Shown here: positions 22,038 to 33,008 of the stretch, one piece after another
Numbering within the stretch: position 1 is the first letter of the stretch
Layout: each line of letters opens with the position of its first letter
DNA from: Callipepla californica brunnescens
Lineage: Eukaryota > Chordata > Aves > Galliformes > Odontophoridae
Direction: 5' to 3'
Assembly (NCBI GenBank): GCA_023055505.1
Contig: JALIRH010000004.1
Location: 50,597,115-50,661,114 of the forward strand
DNA: 64,000 nucleotides
Notes under the pieces: generated by a model
Databases searched by the model: none
Told to the model about the DNA's origin: nothing
What the model saw: only the letters and a program-made list of their open reading frames with translations
Translations under genes and position numbers: made by a program

Positions 22038-24039
22038 CCCATTCACAGACCCAGGTTTCTCACCCTAGAAGGTTCAGGCTGCCTCTCTGTGCCCCGCATA
22101 GGTCTGTATGTCTCTTTTACTTCGAGCCCTGCTCTGCCATGAATCCTTTAATTCAGCGTTGGCTTGGAGGGCATCAGTGGGGTGACCCTCTGCCTGCATT
22201 GGATCTGGAAAAACCACAGAGTTTGCTTTATTGTTTATTTGCTTTTCATATCCATTTGATTTATTTCAACCTCCAAAATTTCAGCAGCTGTGGAGATAAG
22301 GTCAGCAAGAAACTCTGCGGTGAAGCAGGAGGAAAAGCCAACTCTTCTGAGCTGCATAACTACAAAGGCACTGTGTCCCACATCTGCTCCCCAGCCCTGC
22401 TCGTGTGCAGCTGGAGTTTGGTGAAAGCAGGATTTCCAAGCTTATTTTTGGCACATCCAGATACAGACCTAAATAGAGGAGGAGGGCAGTGAAGATGTGG
22501 AAAGGGGGAAAAAGAACTTCAGTGTGGATTACAGGAGCTTCTCTCTCTTGTGCATTGAGGCTGGCGTTGTCCAGCGCTGTTCCCTCCTTCACAGCTCTGA
22601 GCCATGGGATGGTGTTTATGCATCTCTGGGCACTGGAGTTATTTTAAAAGAAAACAGCCTGCTTGTTTTCCAGCCCAAGTTGGCTCAGCCAAGCTCAGCC
22701 CCTCTAACCACAGTCTGGGCATTTATTTTTGTCCTCTAGACTTTCTGAGGCATTTCTTGGGGCTGTTTGTCTGGTTCTTGCTGGGAGTGATGGAACAGGA
22801 TAAAAATAGAGAGGAGACCCAGGCTCGGGTTCACTCCTTTGAAAAATTCACCATAGAAATCAACACAAGGCTCAGGACACAGAGACAGGCTCTCAGTACC
22901 AGGAGAGGATCCCACTACATCTTTCAGCCAAGCATGGGACAATTTTGGGTGGCTTTCACTTCACCCTTGTGTCTGGATGCAGGATATGGATTTATTATTA
23001 AAAAAAACAAAAAACTAAGAAATTCTGTTTCAGTCTCAGTTCAGGCTTCGGGGGCTGGAATTGATTGTAAAATAGAGAGTGGAGCCCTCTCCATCATCAC
23101 GCTGATGCTGGAACGTGGGGCTTCCATTGAAATATTAGCTGCAATGAGAGGTACACCTGAATTTGAGGTTAAGTGACACCGAATCACATACCCTTTGGTC
23201 ACATCAATGTAATGGCAACACACTGAGCTGTTGAAGCCAGGGCTTTATTTTTCAGCACAGAGCTGCTTGCTGAGGGTCGTGCCTGGAGCCAGGTGGCCGG
23301 CATCTGCTCAGGGTTTGTCACATTATCCTCTCCTCTGGGGCAGCCTGAGCAGCCTCTCAAGTTGTTTTGTCCCTGTTAATTTGAGAATGTGTTGTTTTGC
23401 CTTCCAGAGGTGAGCAAAGTGCCCTTTGCACGCAATGGGGAGATCTGCGATGACTCTTGGTTCATCCCCATCACCAGTGACTCCCCTGAGAATGCACTGC
23501 TAATGCACAGCTGAGCTCTGTCCCACGCACAAAGAATGGCCACCAATGGAGCCTGTTACTGGTTTGCTCATCTGGCCCAGAGCCTGGCCGTGGGGTGCTT
23601 CAAAGATAAAGGCGGTGACTCTGAGTCCCCAGAGAAGAGAGGAGAGGACAGACAGGGATTGAGGACATGGACTGCAACGGCTCCCTGGGGTACTCACGCT
23701 GACAAGGACTTGGGTTTGGGTCTGTGCTGCAGCTGTGGTTCAGCCCTGAGCTGGCAGGAAGGTCTGCCTGGGCAGGGAGGTTGCAAGCTCAGCACAGAAC
23801 TGTGGCTGGTGAGCAGCTCGGTGCTGGTGTGGGCTGAACGTTTCATGTAGAAACACAGGACATGCTCCAGTGCAGTGCAGGAAGAAAATGCACTGAGATG
23901 CATAGGGCTGCTTTGACATGGATGTGCAGGGGAAGAAGACTTTTCTCCCTCCATGCTGTGGAAGCAGCCCTAGTCAGGCAGGCTTGGGACACTTTGCAGG
24001 GGCCTGAACTTCCCAAGGAGCTTGCCCTTGCCTCAGGAC
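22038..24039. other. Unique sequence, no supported gene
   Basis: Two kilobases with no recognised repeat. The longest frame is 190 codons on the plus strand (22604-23176). It begins with mixed residues, has a short hydrophobic stretch (FLGLFVWFLLGV) near residues 51-62, then charged and lysine-rich DNA-driven sequence. There is no domain I recognise and no splice or promoter context. The stretch 23000-23024 is A-rich. Confidence 0.4.
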
Positions 24040-24365
24040 TGATCATTATGCACCTCCTCTTGCTCCTTTATAGCTCATCTTTGCAGAGCTATAATTCAAC
24101 CAGCATTATTATGGTCTGCTGACTGTTGCCTCTATCATATTTCCTCCTGGAGCTTGCAGCACAGCCCTGGTGCTATTATTTTTGAATGTCCTTTAAGCAG
24201 AACTGTTCACACCTCTTGATTCAATTTGCTGAGAGTCTCTTAGCATTCCCATCGCTTATCTAAACATATCATATTTCAAGGTTTACTCTGTGGTTATAAA
24301 AATTTGCTGTTGGCACTCAAAATAAAACTCTTGGCTGGATCTTAGCCTAGTAACAAATGTGTTGG
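24040..24365. promoter_or_regulatory. Candidate conserved non-coding block
   Basis: AT-rich, repeat-free: gagctataattcaaccagca, ttattatggtctgctgactg, ggtgctattatttttgaatg, tcacctcttgattcaatttg-like sequence, catcgcttatctaaacatat, catatttcaaggtttactct, aaaataaaactcttggctgg. TAAT, GATA-like (ttatct) and nuclear-receptor-like (tcaaggttt) cores are clustered. Confidence 0.35.
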
Positions 24366-24683
24366 ATCGAGCTGGGCTGGAGAAAAGAGGGTTTTAGGAT
24401 TTTATGAGATATGGGCCTCCAAACTGGAAGGCTTCAAGCTGATCTCCCTGCTCTTGGATTTATCATTTCAGACATAACAAATCCAATCTGCAGTACTTCT
24501 TCTGACCAAAGAGGAGCCTCTAATGAAGACACTTGAGGCACTGACTGAAAGTTAACCTCTGCTCAGCTCCAGAAAAAGGGGATGCCAAAGGCAAGGGGAC
24601 ACTGCTGGAGCTGGCCCTGGGTGGATGCCATCTGCAGCAGCCTTTGCTTGGAAAGGATGCAACAGCCATTTCTAATATCCATT

Positions 24684-24890
24684 TCAGGTTGGTTATTAGG
24701 AAAAATTTCTTCTCAGAAAGTGTGGTGATGCGCTGGCAAAGCTGCCCAGGGAGTGGTGGGGTCACTGTCCCTGGAGGTGCACAAGAACTGTGGAGATGTG
24801 GCACTGAGGGATGTAGCAGGGATGGGCTGGGGCTGGGCTTGGGAATCTTGGAGATCTTATCCAACCTGAATGATTTTAAGATCCATGAAA
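24684..24890 (+). mobile_element. CR1 LINE, 3'-end fragment
   Basis: Well-preserved ~205-bp sense end: aggttggttattaggaaaaa, tttcttctcagaaagtgtgg, tgatgcgctggcaaagctgc, ggggtcactgtccctggagg, gatgtggcactgagggatgt, atcttatccaacctgaatga. The tail has decayed to ttttaagatccatga. Confidence 0.92.
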
Positions 24891-26367
24891 GGGGCTGGAG
24901 ACAGGAAAAGGTATTACCAGAGTAGAGGGGCAGGATGAAATGGGAAAAGAACCTCCAGTAAAGGTGCTCTAAGAGCAACAGAAGACAGCAGCTACGGGAA
25001 AAGCACCTCCTCCTTCTTTTATCAAAGTGCCCACTATGCTGAATGTGTGCTCAGCAGCCAGGATATTGTGAATTCCAGTCCAAACTCCAGTGAATTCAGA
25101 CCATGCTGTTGGCAGGCTGATGCTGTTTTTCTGCAGGTAGGCAGCAGCATACCCTCTGCCAAGCTGTAGATCAAATTCTCTACAGGTTTTCAGGGCAGTC
25201 TCTGGGAAAACACAGCCATAGTTCAAACAATTATTGAACAGTAGCAATGAAAGAGGCCTGCCATGCTGGGCCAGGGCTCTGGCTCGAGCTCTCAGTTCTT
25301 GCAAATTAATCCCTGCTTGCAAATCCTTTCCTATCTGCTCAAACATTCCCCGTAGCCCAAAGGACTTTGCAATCCAGTAAGGATTCCTGGAGCACAACTG
25401 GCCTGGATTATGGTTTGAGTCAGTGCAAAGTGCCTCTGAACTCCAGCAGATTTGCATCATGCCTGTCCCAGTGCTCGTGCTCACACAAAGCCCTTTAATC
25501 CCTCTGGAGCATCACAGCTGCTTGACAAGGAGGAATAGGGATGGGGCACGGAGGGGCAAAACCTATTTCAGAAGAAGGGTTATGTTAATATAGCCAGCTT
25601 CTGCCCATCCACGCAGGGCAGGGAAACTATCCACTTTCTGCCTTTCATCTAAGGATGTGAGGTTCGCTCCAGTCCTGGAGCACCAAACCCAGGGAAAGGG
25701 CAGGAGGAGCAAGGAGATGAGCAACCCTCGAAGGTCTGAGTGTCCTGCAGAGACAACAATTCACAGCTGCCCTCGTTACCTGGCAGTCTGTGAGACACTC
25801 AGATGATTAATTTTAGATTTGCTCACATCAGCATTTTGTCATCTGAGCTGTGAAAAGCAAAGCAGAGAAGTGAGAACACTGTTTGGAAACGCATTAGTGA
25901 TCAGGGATGTATTGCTCTGTGTTTACAGCCTGGCCTTTAAAGTGTGCAATGACAGCTGCATGAAGGAAACGTCCAAGAAAAGATTGCTTTATTTCAAGAC
26001 AACATCATGAGGCTGCACCAAATAGAAGGAGTAGGAGTGGACCACAGACTGAAGGCTTCTGCTCCTCACTGTCATATTGGATGTGTATTACTCAGCCAGC
26101 AGGCTGCTAGGACACTTTGGGGATCACTGTGGGACTCTCCTTGGGTAAGTCCTTGCCCTTAAATAGCTTCACACTGGGACTGAAGAAAGCTATGTTTGTT
26201 CTTCCCAGGCTTTTCCCCCTGGATGGAGCTGAGTCAGTGCCGTTAAGGGCATCCTTCACACTCGGCCATGAGCAGGTGATTTAAATCCTAGTGCTAAATT
26301 AGAAGCAGCCACATTCCTTCTAGGGGGGAGGTAATTTTTGCAGGGCCAGCTTGGAAGAGGATTAAAG
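24891..26367. other. Unique sequence with an unassigned 172-codon minus-strand frame
   Basis: Positions 24969-25484 (minus) are open for 171 residues (starting MSTSTGTGMM, including LQELRARARALAQHGRPLS and ending GGGAFPVAAVFCCS). I recognise no family. A frame of this length is about what chance allows in 64 kb read in six frames, so I do not call a gene. The remainder (25500-26360) has no repeat signature; 25790-25850 is AT-rich. Confidence 0.35.
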
Positions 26368-26418
26368 CCCCCCCCCCCCCCCCCCAAGCCTCTCCCCCCC
26401 CCCCCAAGCCCCTCCCCC
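26368..26418. repeat. Poly-C tract with potential minus-strand G-quadruplex
   Basis: Four C runs in 51 bp: C18 (26368-26385), C12 (26394-26405), C4 (26409-26412) and C5 (26414-26418), with short spacers. The minus strand therefore carries four G runs of 4 or more, satisfying a simple G-quadruplex pattern, while the plus strand could form an i-motif. Run length is likely variable and prone to sequencing error. Confidence 0.9.
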
Positions 26419-27318
26419 AGAAATACAAAAGGGCAACCACAGTCACAGAAGTAAGATGTTGCAGGTGTGGCTTAGAGGGTGATGCAATGATCCATGGATA
26501 GGTGGTTTCTTTTGATTGTCCCCACATCTCCTGAGGCTGTGATTCCTGCACAGGTAACTTTGATTTACAGACATGAAGCTGTACTGAAAGCCGTGGTTTG
26601 GGCTGCTGTTGGTGCTAAGCACAGCCAATGTTGCTTTATTATTTTGTAATAGAAAATACACTTCTGGTTGAATTAGGTTGTTTTTTTGGCTAGAAGCCCT
26701 TGGTCTATCCAAACTGACATAGGGGAGGAGTGGAAGAAAGTGAGGTGGAGAACTTGCTACCCTGACATCTGCCATGGGTGCAGCTTAAGGGGAGCATCTT
26801 CCTTTCTCAACTGGGAACTCTGAAGTGCCCATCCTGAGGAAGGACCCACGCTTTCAGCATCTTAAGCTGATGCAAAACACAGCAGGTTAACCAGCCAGCC
26901 TTAACACAGCCAGTGGAGGATGCAACTCCAGCACTTGGTAACGCTTCAGCACTTCATTTAATCTGGGGAGAGGTGGTCTGAGGCAGTGAAAAACCCAACC
27001 AAGCAAAAAAAATATCTGCAAGTTCCTCTGTGGCCATAAGGCCAAACCATTGCTGCTGATACGAGGCAGAGCACACCTTCCCAAGAGGAGCACACAGCGG
27101 GTGACTTCTTCGCACGCGATTGCTGTGTTTTGGTGGGGAAAAAATAGAAGTCTGAAGGCAGCAGCTGTCCCCATGGAGGCTCCGCTGCCTCGTTCTCTTG
27201 TTAGCTTCTGCAGCTGTAGCATCCCAGCAAGCTCACACTGACTCATCCCATTAGCTCTATTTAAGGCTTGGGATGTGATATGTTTGTCCAGACATTAGGA
27301 GCAAAACATGCTCCCCTA
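26419..27318. other. Unique sequence, no gene recognised
   Basis: No CR1 recognised. Minus frames of 110-119 codons (26443-26775, 26887-27246) have no motifs. The stretch 26626-26690 is AT/T-rich. The right boundary is the poly-T/poly(A) edge of the unusual segment described next. Confidence 0.4.
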
Positions 27319-27811
27319 TTTTTTTTTTTTTTTTTTTTCAGTCTGAGACATTTTATTTTAGCTTAAGGAAAACAGCAAAGAAAGGAAGAGCAAATATAAC
27401 TCCACAGGCAGCAGCAAGAGCTGCTGTAAGCAGAGCTCTGTCTTCTGAGGCCATAAAACTCAAACCTCCCATGGCCTGTAGCAGGGAAAAGTCAACAATT
27501 ATCTGAGCTATGCAGCCCATAAAGAGGGAAAATTTGGAGCAGGTCTCTGGGCTGGCAAGAAGCAGATGTGGCCCCACTTCTCCCATCCTGGCCATGGGGG
27601 GGCTTGGAGGAAGCTCAGAACTTCTGATCCCTCCTGAAGTTTGGATACTTGAAAGTAGAGCCCTCTTGGCCAGCACTAGCTCTCTGTGTATTTCCATATG
27701 CTTAAATGTGAAAACCAGACCTGCCATTTTTATGTGAGCTACCTCCAGGGAAGCCCTGAAGTATCCTCCAGTTGGTTTTGGTGGAAAAACAGGAGACATC
27801 TAGCTTTTCTG
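27319..27811 (-). other. Poly(A)-tailed non-CR1 segment adjoining a CR1 3' end
   Basis: On the minus strand this 490-bp segment starts directly after the 3' end of the CR1 copy at 27812. It ends with AATAAA (27352-27357, read as tttatt on plus), 14 nt later a run of 20 A (T20 on plus, 27319-27338). AATAAA plus a tail at that spacing is the signature of a reverse-transcribed polyadenylated RNA. The minus strand is open for 148 codons (27353-27799) up to just before AATAAA, but the peptide resembles nothing I know. Options are a processed retrocopy of an unidentified transcript 3' end, a CR1 read-through (3' transduction) product, or coincidence. I saw no clear target-site duplication. Confidence 0.4.
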
Positions 27812-28180
27812 TGGAATCACAGAACTGTTTGAACTGGGAGGGACCCTTAAAGCCCATCTGCTCCCACTTCCCTGAAATTAACAGGGACACCCAGAGCTTC
27901 ATCAGGTGCTAAAACCCAGTCCAGCCTGACCTTGGGTGTCCTTAGGGATGGGGTACCACTACCTCTCTGGGCAACCGGTGTCACTGTCTCACCAACTTTA
28001 TTGTAAAGAATTTTTCCCTTCTATGCAGTCTAAATCTCACCTCTTTTACTCTGATGGGGAGGTTGCTATGACCCAGGTACAAGACCTTGCACTTAGCTTT
28101 GCTGAACCTCACGAGGTTCTCCTGGGTCTACTGCACAAACCTGCCTAGGTCGCTCTGGAATCAATGTTACCGATAATGTT
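27812..28180 (-). mobile_element. CR1 LINE, longer 3' fragment reaching ORF2 end, minus strand
   Basis: gtggaatcacagaactgttt, gggacccttaaagcccatct, aacagggacacccagagctt, catcaggtgctaaaacccag, gggatggggtaccactacct, taaagaatttttcccttcta, then an internal deletion to acccaggtacaagaccttgc, tgctgaacctcacgaggttc, tcctgggtctactgcacaaa. The last blocks correspond to the RT-domain coding end (the minus-strand reading is similar to 'MKFNKxKCKVLHLG'), out of frame here. Confidence 0.88.
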
Positions 28181-28344
28181 GTTTATCTCTTAAGGTAGTT
28201 GGCAAGCTCTGGATATGGATGAGAGCACAAGGAGTCACCTTCCTCTATCCCAAATGAATAATATGGAAGTTTACTCTGAGGATACAGGAAAACAGGTGTG
28301 CATGTAGAGACCCAGGAATGAGGATAAGTTAAGGATTACTCGGA

Positions 28345-28411
28345 TGTTTGGTGGTTGAGCTAGATGATCTTAATGGTCTTTTCCAACCTTGATGATACTG
28401 TTAGTCTGTGA
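28345..28411 (+). mobile_element. CR1 LINE, 3'-tail fragment
   Basis: gtttggtggttgagctagat, gatcttaatggtcttttcca, accttgatgatactgttagt. Sense end with a decayed tail. Confidence 0.85.
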
Positions 28412-28578
28412 AGTTGACTAGGTTGTGCTACGTGGAAGGATGCTCTTGCTGCCTCTTGTTTGCTGTAGTTGGGGACTGGGAGTTGCCTGAGGGCAGGCTT
28501 GCTGTGGTTTGTAGAATGTATACAGCAATCAACAAGATTTCCAGGGCGTTGCAGGGCTGGACTTTCAAGTGTATGGTT

Positions 28579-28682
28579 CTTAGAGGATTTTTTAATCAGA
28601 ATGATTCTATGATTCTATTATTAAAGACCATCCAGTCCCAAACCCTGCCACAGGCAAGGACGCCAGACCAAACAGCCCAAAG
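28579..28682. mobile_element. Tail-to-tail CR1 pair sharing one tail
   Basis: A sense CR1 tail (28579-28619: cttagaggattttttaatca, gaatgattctatgattctat) is joined with no spacer to an antisense end (28620-28682: attaaagaccatccagtccc, aaaccctgccacaggcaagg). The attctatg units sit at the junction. A second CR1 integrating into the first one's tail repeat would give this structure. Confidence 0.75.
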
Positions 28683-29800
28683 GATTTAAGGATTTATGGC
28701 AGCAATCAGGAATGTGGCACCTTGCAAACAAGTGTCTGGAGCTGAAAGGGTATACTGAAGGGGAAACACAATGGGAAAGCAAATGAAACAAAGAAGAACC
28801 TGGCTCAAGGTCCAGAACTGGGCCACAGGGCTTGGGAAAGAAAAAAAAAAAAAGAGGCATGAGGAGAGGCTGAACCTTGGTGGAGAAATGACCAGGAGGT
28901 GGGCACAGCAGCTGAGAAGTGCAGGCATCAGTGTGGCCTCACAGGTCCCTGCCCTGCTCTCCATTAGCAAATGACACTGCCCTGTGGGAGTTTTGGCTTA
29001 AGAGCTTGAGTCGGAAAGGATGGGATGTCTCACCTGCAGGTCTGAGAATGCCCGCTAGCATTGGTCCTGGGTGGAGCTGTCTTGGATATAGCCAGATAGA
29101 GGAAAACAGAGCTTTTTGTATTCCTCCCCTCCTCACCCCTGAAATATCCTTTCTTCTTTTCACAGAAGACACAAACAAAAACAAACCTCTCCTGGCAAAA
29201 AATAATCAGTTTTGCTTTGATTTTTTTTTTTTTTCTGTATCTTTTTCAGCCAGGGCTTGCTCAGATGCAGCTGCTTGCAGAGTTTGCCCACCATCATGTG
29301 CCCTAAAAACTCTAGCTATGTGGTCAAGCATCTCTGTTCCTGTACATTTGCTGCCGCTGTAAAACAGGATAAACAGATAGCGCACTGACACAATGTGTTC
29401 CACTGCCCCTTTCCAGAAACAATGTTTTTTGTCCAGCTAGCATTTCTTGCACAGAAGAATGCTTGTGTGGAGGCATGAGAGCTTACTGTGTCTAAGAGGT
29501 CTTTGCAAGATGCAGTTCCCACCTCGAGCACCCGTTGCTTCCCTTGCAACCTTTACAGCTGCCTGTTTGAAATGCATTTTTGGCTCCTCATCCTGGAAGG
29601 GTGATGCCTGGAAAGGATTTGATGTTGGAGATGAAGTGTCTGAATGTTTAGCTCATGCTCTTCCCCTTCTTCTCGTTCTTCCCATCACCTTGGGGAGAGA
29701 GGCTCAGGTTCAGGCTAAAACCTCACCCAGAAAATGTAGAGGTTAAGTGAGGGAGACCCCATGGGCTTCTCGTAGTGAGGGAAGTGGACAACAGCCTGTA
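28683..29800. other. Unique sequence with homopolymer runs
   Basis: Contains an A13-like run at 28840-28852 and a T run at 29220-29234 followed by ctgtatctttttcag (29235-29249), which resembles a 3' splice site. No downstream exon can be recognised. A 147-codon plus frame (28919-29362) crosses the T run and is therefore phenylalanine-rich there. I do not call a gene. Confidence 0.4.
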
Positions 29801-30022
29801 AGAGGATGGATATTAGGAATAATTTCTTCATGGGAAGAGTGACAATGCAGTGGAATAGCCTGCCCAGGTAGGTGGGGGAGTCACCATCCCCAGAGGTGTT
29901 CAAGAAAAAAGCAGATGTCACACTGAAGGATGTGGTTTCAGGCATGGAATGATGGTTGGATTCAAAGATCCTATTGGTCTTTCCAGTGTTAAGGACAATG
30001 TGATTTTATAATTCAGTGTCTT
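29801..30022 (+). mobile_element. CR1 LINE, 3'-end fragment
   Basis: aggatggatattaggaataa, tttcttcatgggaagagtga, caatgcagtggaatagcctg, gagtcaccatccccagaggt, atgatggttggattcaaaga, cctattggtctttccagtgt. More diverged than the 24.7-kb copy. Confidence 0.88.
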
Positions 30023-31154
30023 CAGCCTCCAATGTGACATCGTTGTTCTTTGCCCACAGAGCACCTTGGAAGCTGAGGAGCCCCAGGAGACATTTGCAGG
30101 GGTAGATGACAAATCAAGGCCAGTATGAAACACCACGCATGCATCTGTGGTGCTGGTGCTGATTCCTGAGCCCATCTTGGAAGCACCTCCTGAAGGTGCA
30201 GCTGGGTTCCTCTCTGGGCTCTCAGCTGCTCTCCAGTTGACCTGGGATGGGATCGGTGCACTTTCAAAAGGAGAAACAGCCTTCAGTTCTGCTGCAAGCA
30301 TGAGAAAGGCAATGAAAGGGAAATTAAGGGAAAACAGCTTTCCCTCAGCAACATCTCCCTTGCAAATGCTCCCTACTTGACATCCAGAAGTTTGTCAGAG
30401 GTGGGCGAGTCTTTGATGTGTGTTGACCTCCTTCTTCCTACACGCCTGCACTTTGTACTTTGTTCTCTTCCTTCAGAATTCATCATAACAATTGAAGGGA
30501 TTCTCTTGAAGAGGCGATTTCTCCCCAGGATGCAGAGAACTGCTGTCTGCCCATGCCAGGTGTAGAAAAAGCTTATAAACACGTAGAAAAATAAAATTTC
30601 CAGCCATGAATTCAACCCAGGTGCCAGGAACTCATGCTTTTATGAAGGAATTTTTGAGTAACAGAAAGTCCCAGGTGAAAATAAGAGTTGTAGGCAGTGC
30701 TCAGGAAAGGTTACAAAACCTGAAATGTAGTTACTGAAGCCTTTGAATGATCCAGCAAAGAATACCATGTAAAAATGTTCTTACCCTCAAACTAGTAGAG
30801 ATGGAAAAGTGTAGAAAGTTGGTTGCGGAGGATTTGGGGAGTTATGTGAACGAGGAAGGAAGGCTGGCAGCTGTGGAGGCTGTCTTGTGATGGTGTGAAC
30901 TGCTGCTTTTGGTGTGGACATAATTAACAACATGAATTTGTACGTCAAAAATTGGTGATGTGCAGGGAAAACACCTGCTGAGGGACAAGTGAGACGCTCA
31001 GTGAACTGTGGAGGTGAATGCAAATTGATCATGGTAGACATTGTCAGGGAGCAGTGTGCAGGTGTGTCTGTGCAACCCTATCTACTAGAGTTCATTTTGG
31101 GCTCTGTCCTGCTCCTTGCTTGGGCCAAGCCCTGGCTTTGTTGAGGTCAAGGAC
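30023..31154. other. Unique sequence, no gene recognised
   Basis: No repeat signature. Short frames on both strands without motifs. The stretch 30560-30610 is AT-rich (tataaacacgtagaaaaata), and 30895-30960 is AT-rich with aacaacatgaatttg. Nothing else stands out. Confidence 0.4.
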
Positions 31155-31292
31155 TCATAGAATCATTGAGTTGGAAGGAATTTGTAAAGGTCATCTGGTC
31201 CCACTCCCCCATGATGAACAAGGACACCCACAGCTCCTTCAGGTGCTCAGAGCCCCATGCAGCCTGACCTTGGGTGTCTGCAGGGATGGAGA
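31155..31292 (-). mobile_element. CR1 LINE, 3'-end fragment, minus strand
   Basis: tcatagaatcattgagttgg, aaggaatttgtaaaggtcat, ctggtcccactcccccatga, tgaacaaggacacccacagc, tccttcaggtgctcagagcc, ccttgggtgtctgcagggat. Same end type as the copies at 10998, 27812 and 32664. Confidence 0.9.
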
Positions 31293-31496
31293 TGTTTCCA
31301 TGGGATTCAATGAACATGAACTGTGACATGACCGAGAATAGCTATTAACATCCTACAGCTACTGAGAACACAGAGGATGGAAGAGTTTTAGGTGTCCAGC
31401 ACTGAAAGTCCTTGAACTGAGTACCTTGGTGATGTTCTCCAGCTCTGAGTCTGCTCCCAGGAGCACTTCTTCACTAGTGCTGGTGTGGGGACAAGA

Positions 31497-31645
31497 GAAG
31501 TGGTGGGATCACCATCCGCGGAGGTATTCCAGAGCCGTGGAGATGTGGCACTGAGGGATGAGGTTAGTGGTTGTGGTGAGGTGGGTTGGGGTTGGGCTTG
31601 AGGATCTTGGAGGTCTCTCTCAACCTGAATGGCTCTGTGACTTTT
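31497..31645 (+). mobile_element. CR1 LINE, 3'-end fragment
   Basis: gaagtggtgggatcaccatc, cgcggaggtattccagagcc, gtggagatgtggcactgagg, ggttggggttgggcttgagg, atcttggaggtctctctcaa, cctgaatggctctgtgac. Sense. It is head-to-head with 31155-31292, 200 bp apart. Confidence 0.9.
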
Positions 31646-32663
31646 GGCTGGATGTCCAGCTCCTCCTCCACAAGGAGTAGGTGACCCGCTTTATCTCCTT
31701 CCAGACTGTTCCTATCTGGAAGAGAAGGGAAGGCACAAATGTTTGGGGGGCTGTCTTCAGAAGCGCCTCTCCTGCAGCATTTCCCAACTGGTCTCAGATG
31801 GATTTAACAACATTAACTCATTAAAGACAACAGCATCCTGGGAGTGTTAAAGCAGTGGGACACTCTCAGTCCCATTTCCGTGGCACTGCAGGTGATGGGG
31901 TAGGGGGAGGTGCTTTAGAGCAGTGTTTTTTCCTCCTTTGTGGCTTTCCCTCTGACAAGGCAGCTCATAGCAACTGCAGAAGTTTTCTGTTGGTGCTGCA
32001 CATTGCTCTGTTGTAGCTTTTTGTGCATGGGAGATAAAACACCCACTGCCTCGCAACTCATTAGCTCTCCTCCGGCGGCATTAGTGGTTAACAGAGTAAT
32101 TAGTTTCAGTGGTAAAAAGGGGTTTTGCGGACCCAGGGGAGAGACTGTTAATCTCCTGGCATTTTGGGCAACAGCAAAAGTAGCAAACTGTTTGTTAGGG
32201 GCAACAGCAAGAAAATTTGCATGCTGTTAAGCATCTTGTGACTAAAACAGTGACCCAAGGTGGCTTTGTTTGGTCTGTGAGATATAGTTAAGAAGTGGAG
32301 TGTTCTTAATGTCATGAAATATCATGTAATCTCAATGAGCAGACAGAAAAATGCCCACCAATATGCCTATGTTCATTGCTGCTGCTGGGTGGTTTGTTAC
32401 ACTGCAAATATCTGCGGGACACAGTGCTCATTTAGCAGGTTGGGCATAAATTAGGGCAGGACATTACAGGTACTGCAGAATAACAATGTTACTGAATGGT
32501 GTTCATTTGTCATCTTCAAGCCTCCCTCCAGTGGTCATCCATGCTGGCAGATTGGCGATCAGAGCAAGTGGCTTTGCTCCATAAGGAAGATTTCTCCTTA
32601 CTTTCTGTCCTGGCTCTCAAAGATGGGTGGAGAAATGCCTGGAGGCCACACACTGGAATAATG
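31646..32663. other. Unique sequence with a short AT/CpG block
   Basis: No repeat. The stretch 32050-32240 is the most structured part and is listed separately. Short frames of up to 96 codons have no motif. Confidence 0.4.
32050..32240. promoter_or_regulatory. Possible regulatory block
   Basis: cctcgcaactcattagctct, cctccggcggcattagtggt, taacagagtaattagtttca, gagactgttaatctcctggc. TAAT/ATTA cores recur alongside retained CpGs, and there is no repeat signature. Weak evidence. Confidence 0.25.
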
Positions 32664-33008
32664 GATGCAGAATCATTTGAGTTGGAAGGGACCTGTAAAG
32701 GTCCTCTGGTTGAACCCCTCTAAATGAACAGGGGCACCCACAACAAAATCAGGGTGCTCATCAGGTCTCCCCAGGGCCTTCCATTCTCCAGGCTGCGCAG
32801 CCCCAGCTCTCAGCCTGTCCTCATAGTGGGGTGTTGCATCCTTGGGATCATTTTTGGGGCCCTCCTCCAGCAGATCCTCATCTCTCCTGTACTGAGGTCT
32901 CCCCATCTGGATGTAGTGCTCCAGGTGAGGGCTCACAGCACAGAGCAGAGGGACAGATCCCCTCCCTCACCCTGCTGGTCACACCTCCCCGATGACATCC
33001 ACCTGGAA
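32664..33008 (-). mobile_element. CR1 LINE fragment with internal deletion, minus strand
   Basis: gcagaatcatttgagttgga, agggacctgtaaaggtcctc, tgaacaggggcacccacaac, then a jump to ccttccattctccaggctgc, gcagccccagctctcagcct, gtcctcatagtggggtgttg, gatgtagtgctccaggtgag, ggctcacagcacagagcaga, accctgctggtcacacctcc. About 200 bp of the usual intervening sequence are missing. Confidence 0.9.

Noticed and set aside
22604..23176. 190-codon plus-strand frame with a hydrophobic segment as a membrane protein
   Set aside because: One weak hydrophobic stretch, no family motif, a lysine-rich part caused by an A-rich run, and no promoter or splice context.
29220..29362. Exon following a T-rich tract and cag at 29249
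   Set aside because: Acceptor-like sequence is common by chance next to T runs; the downstream DNA soon hits stops and has no recognisable product or donor.
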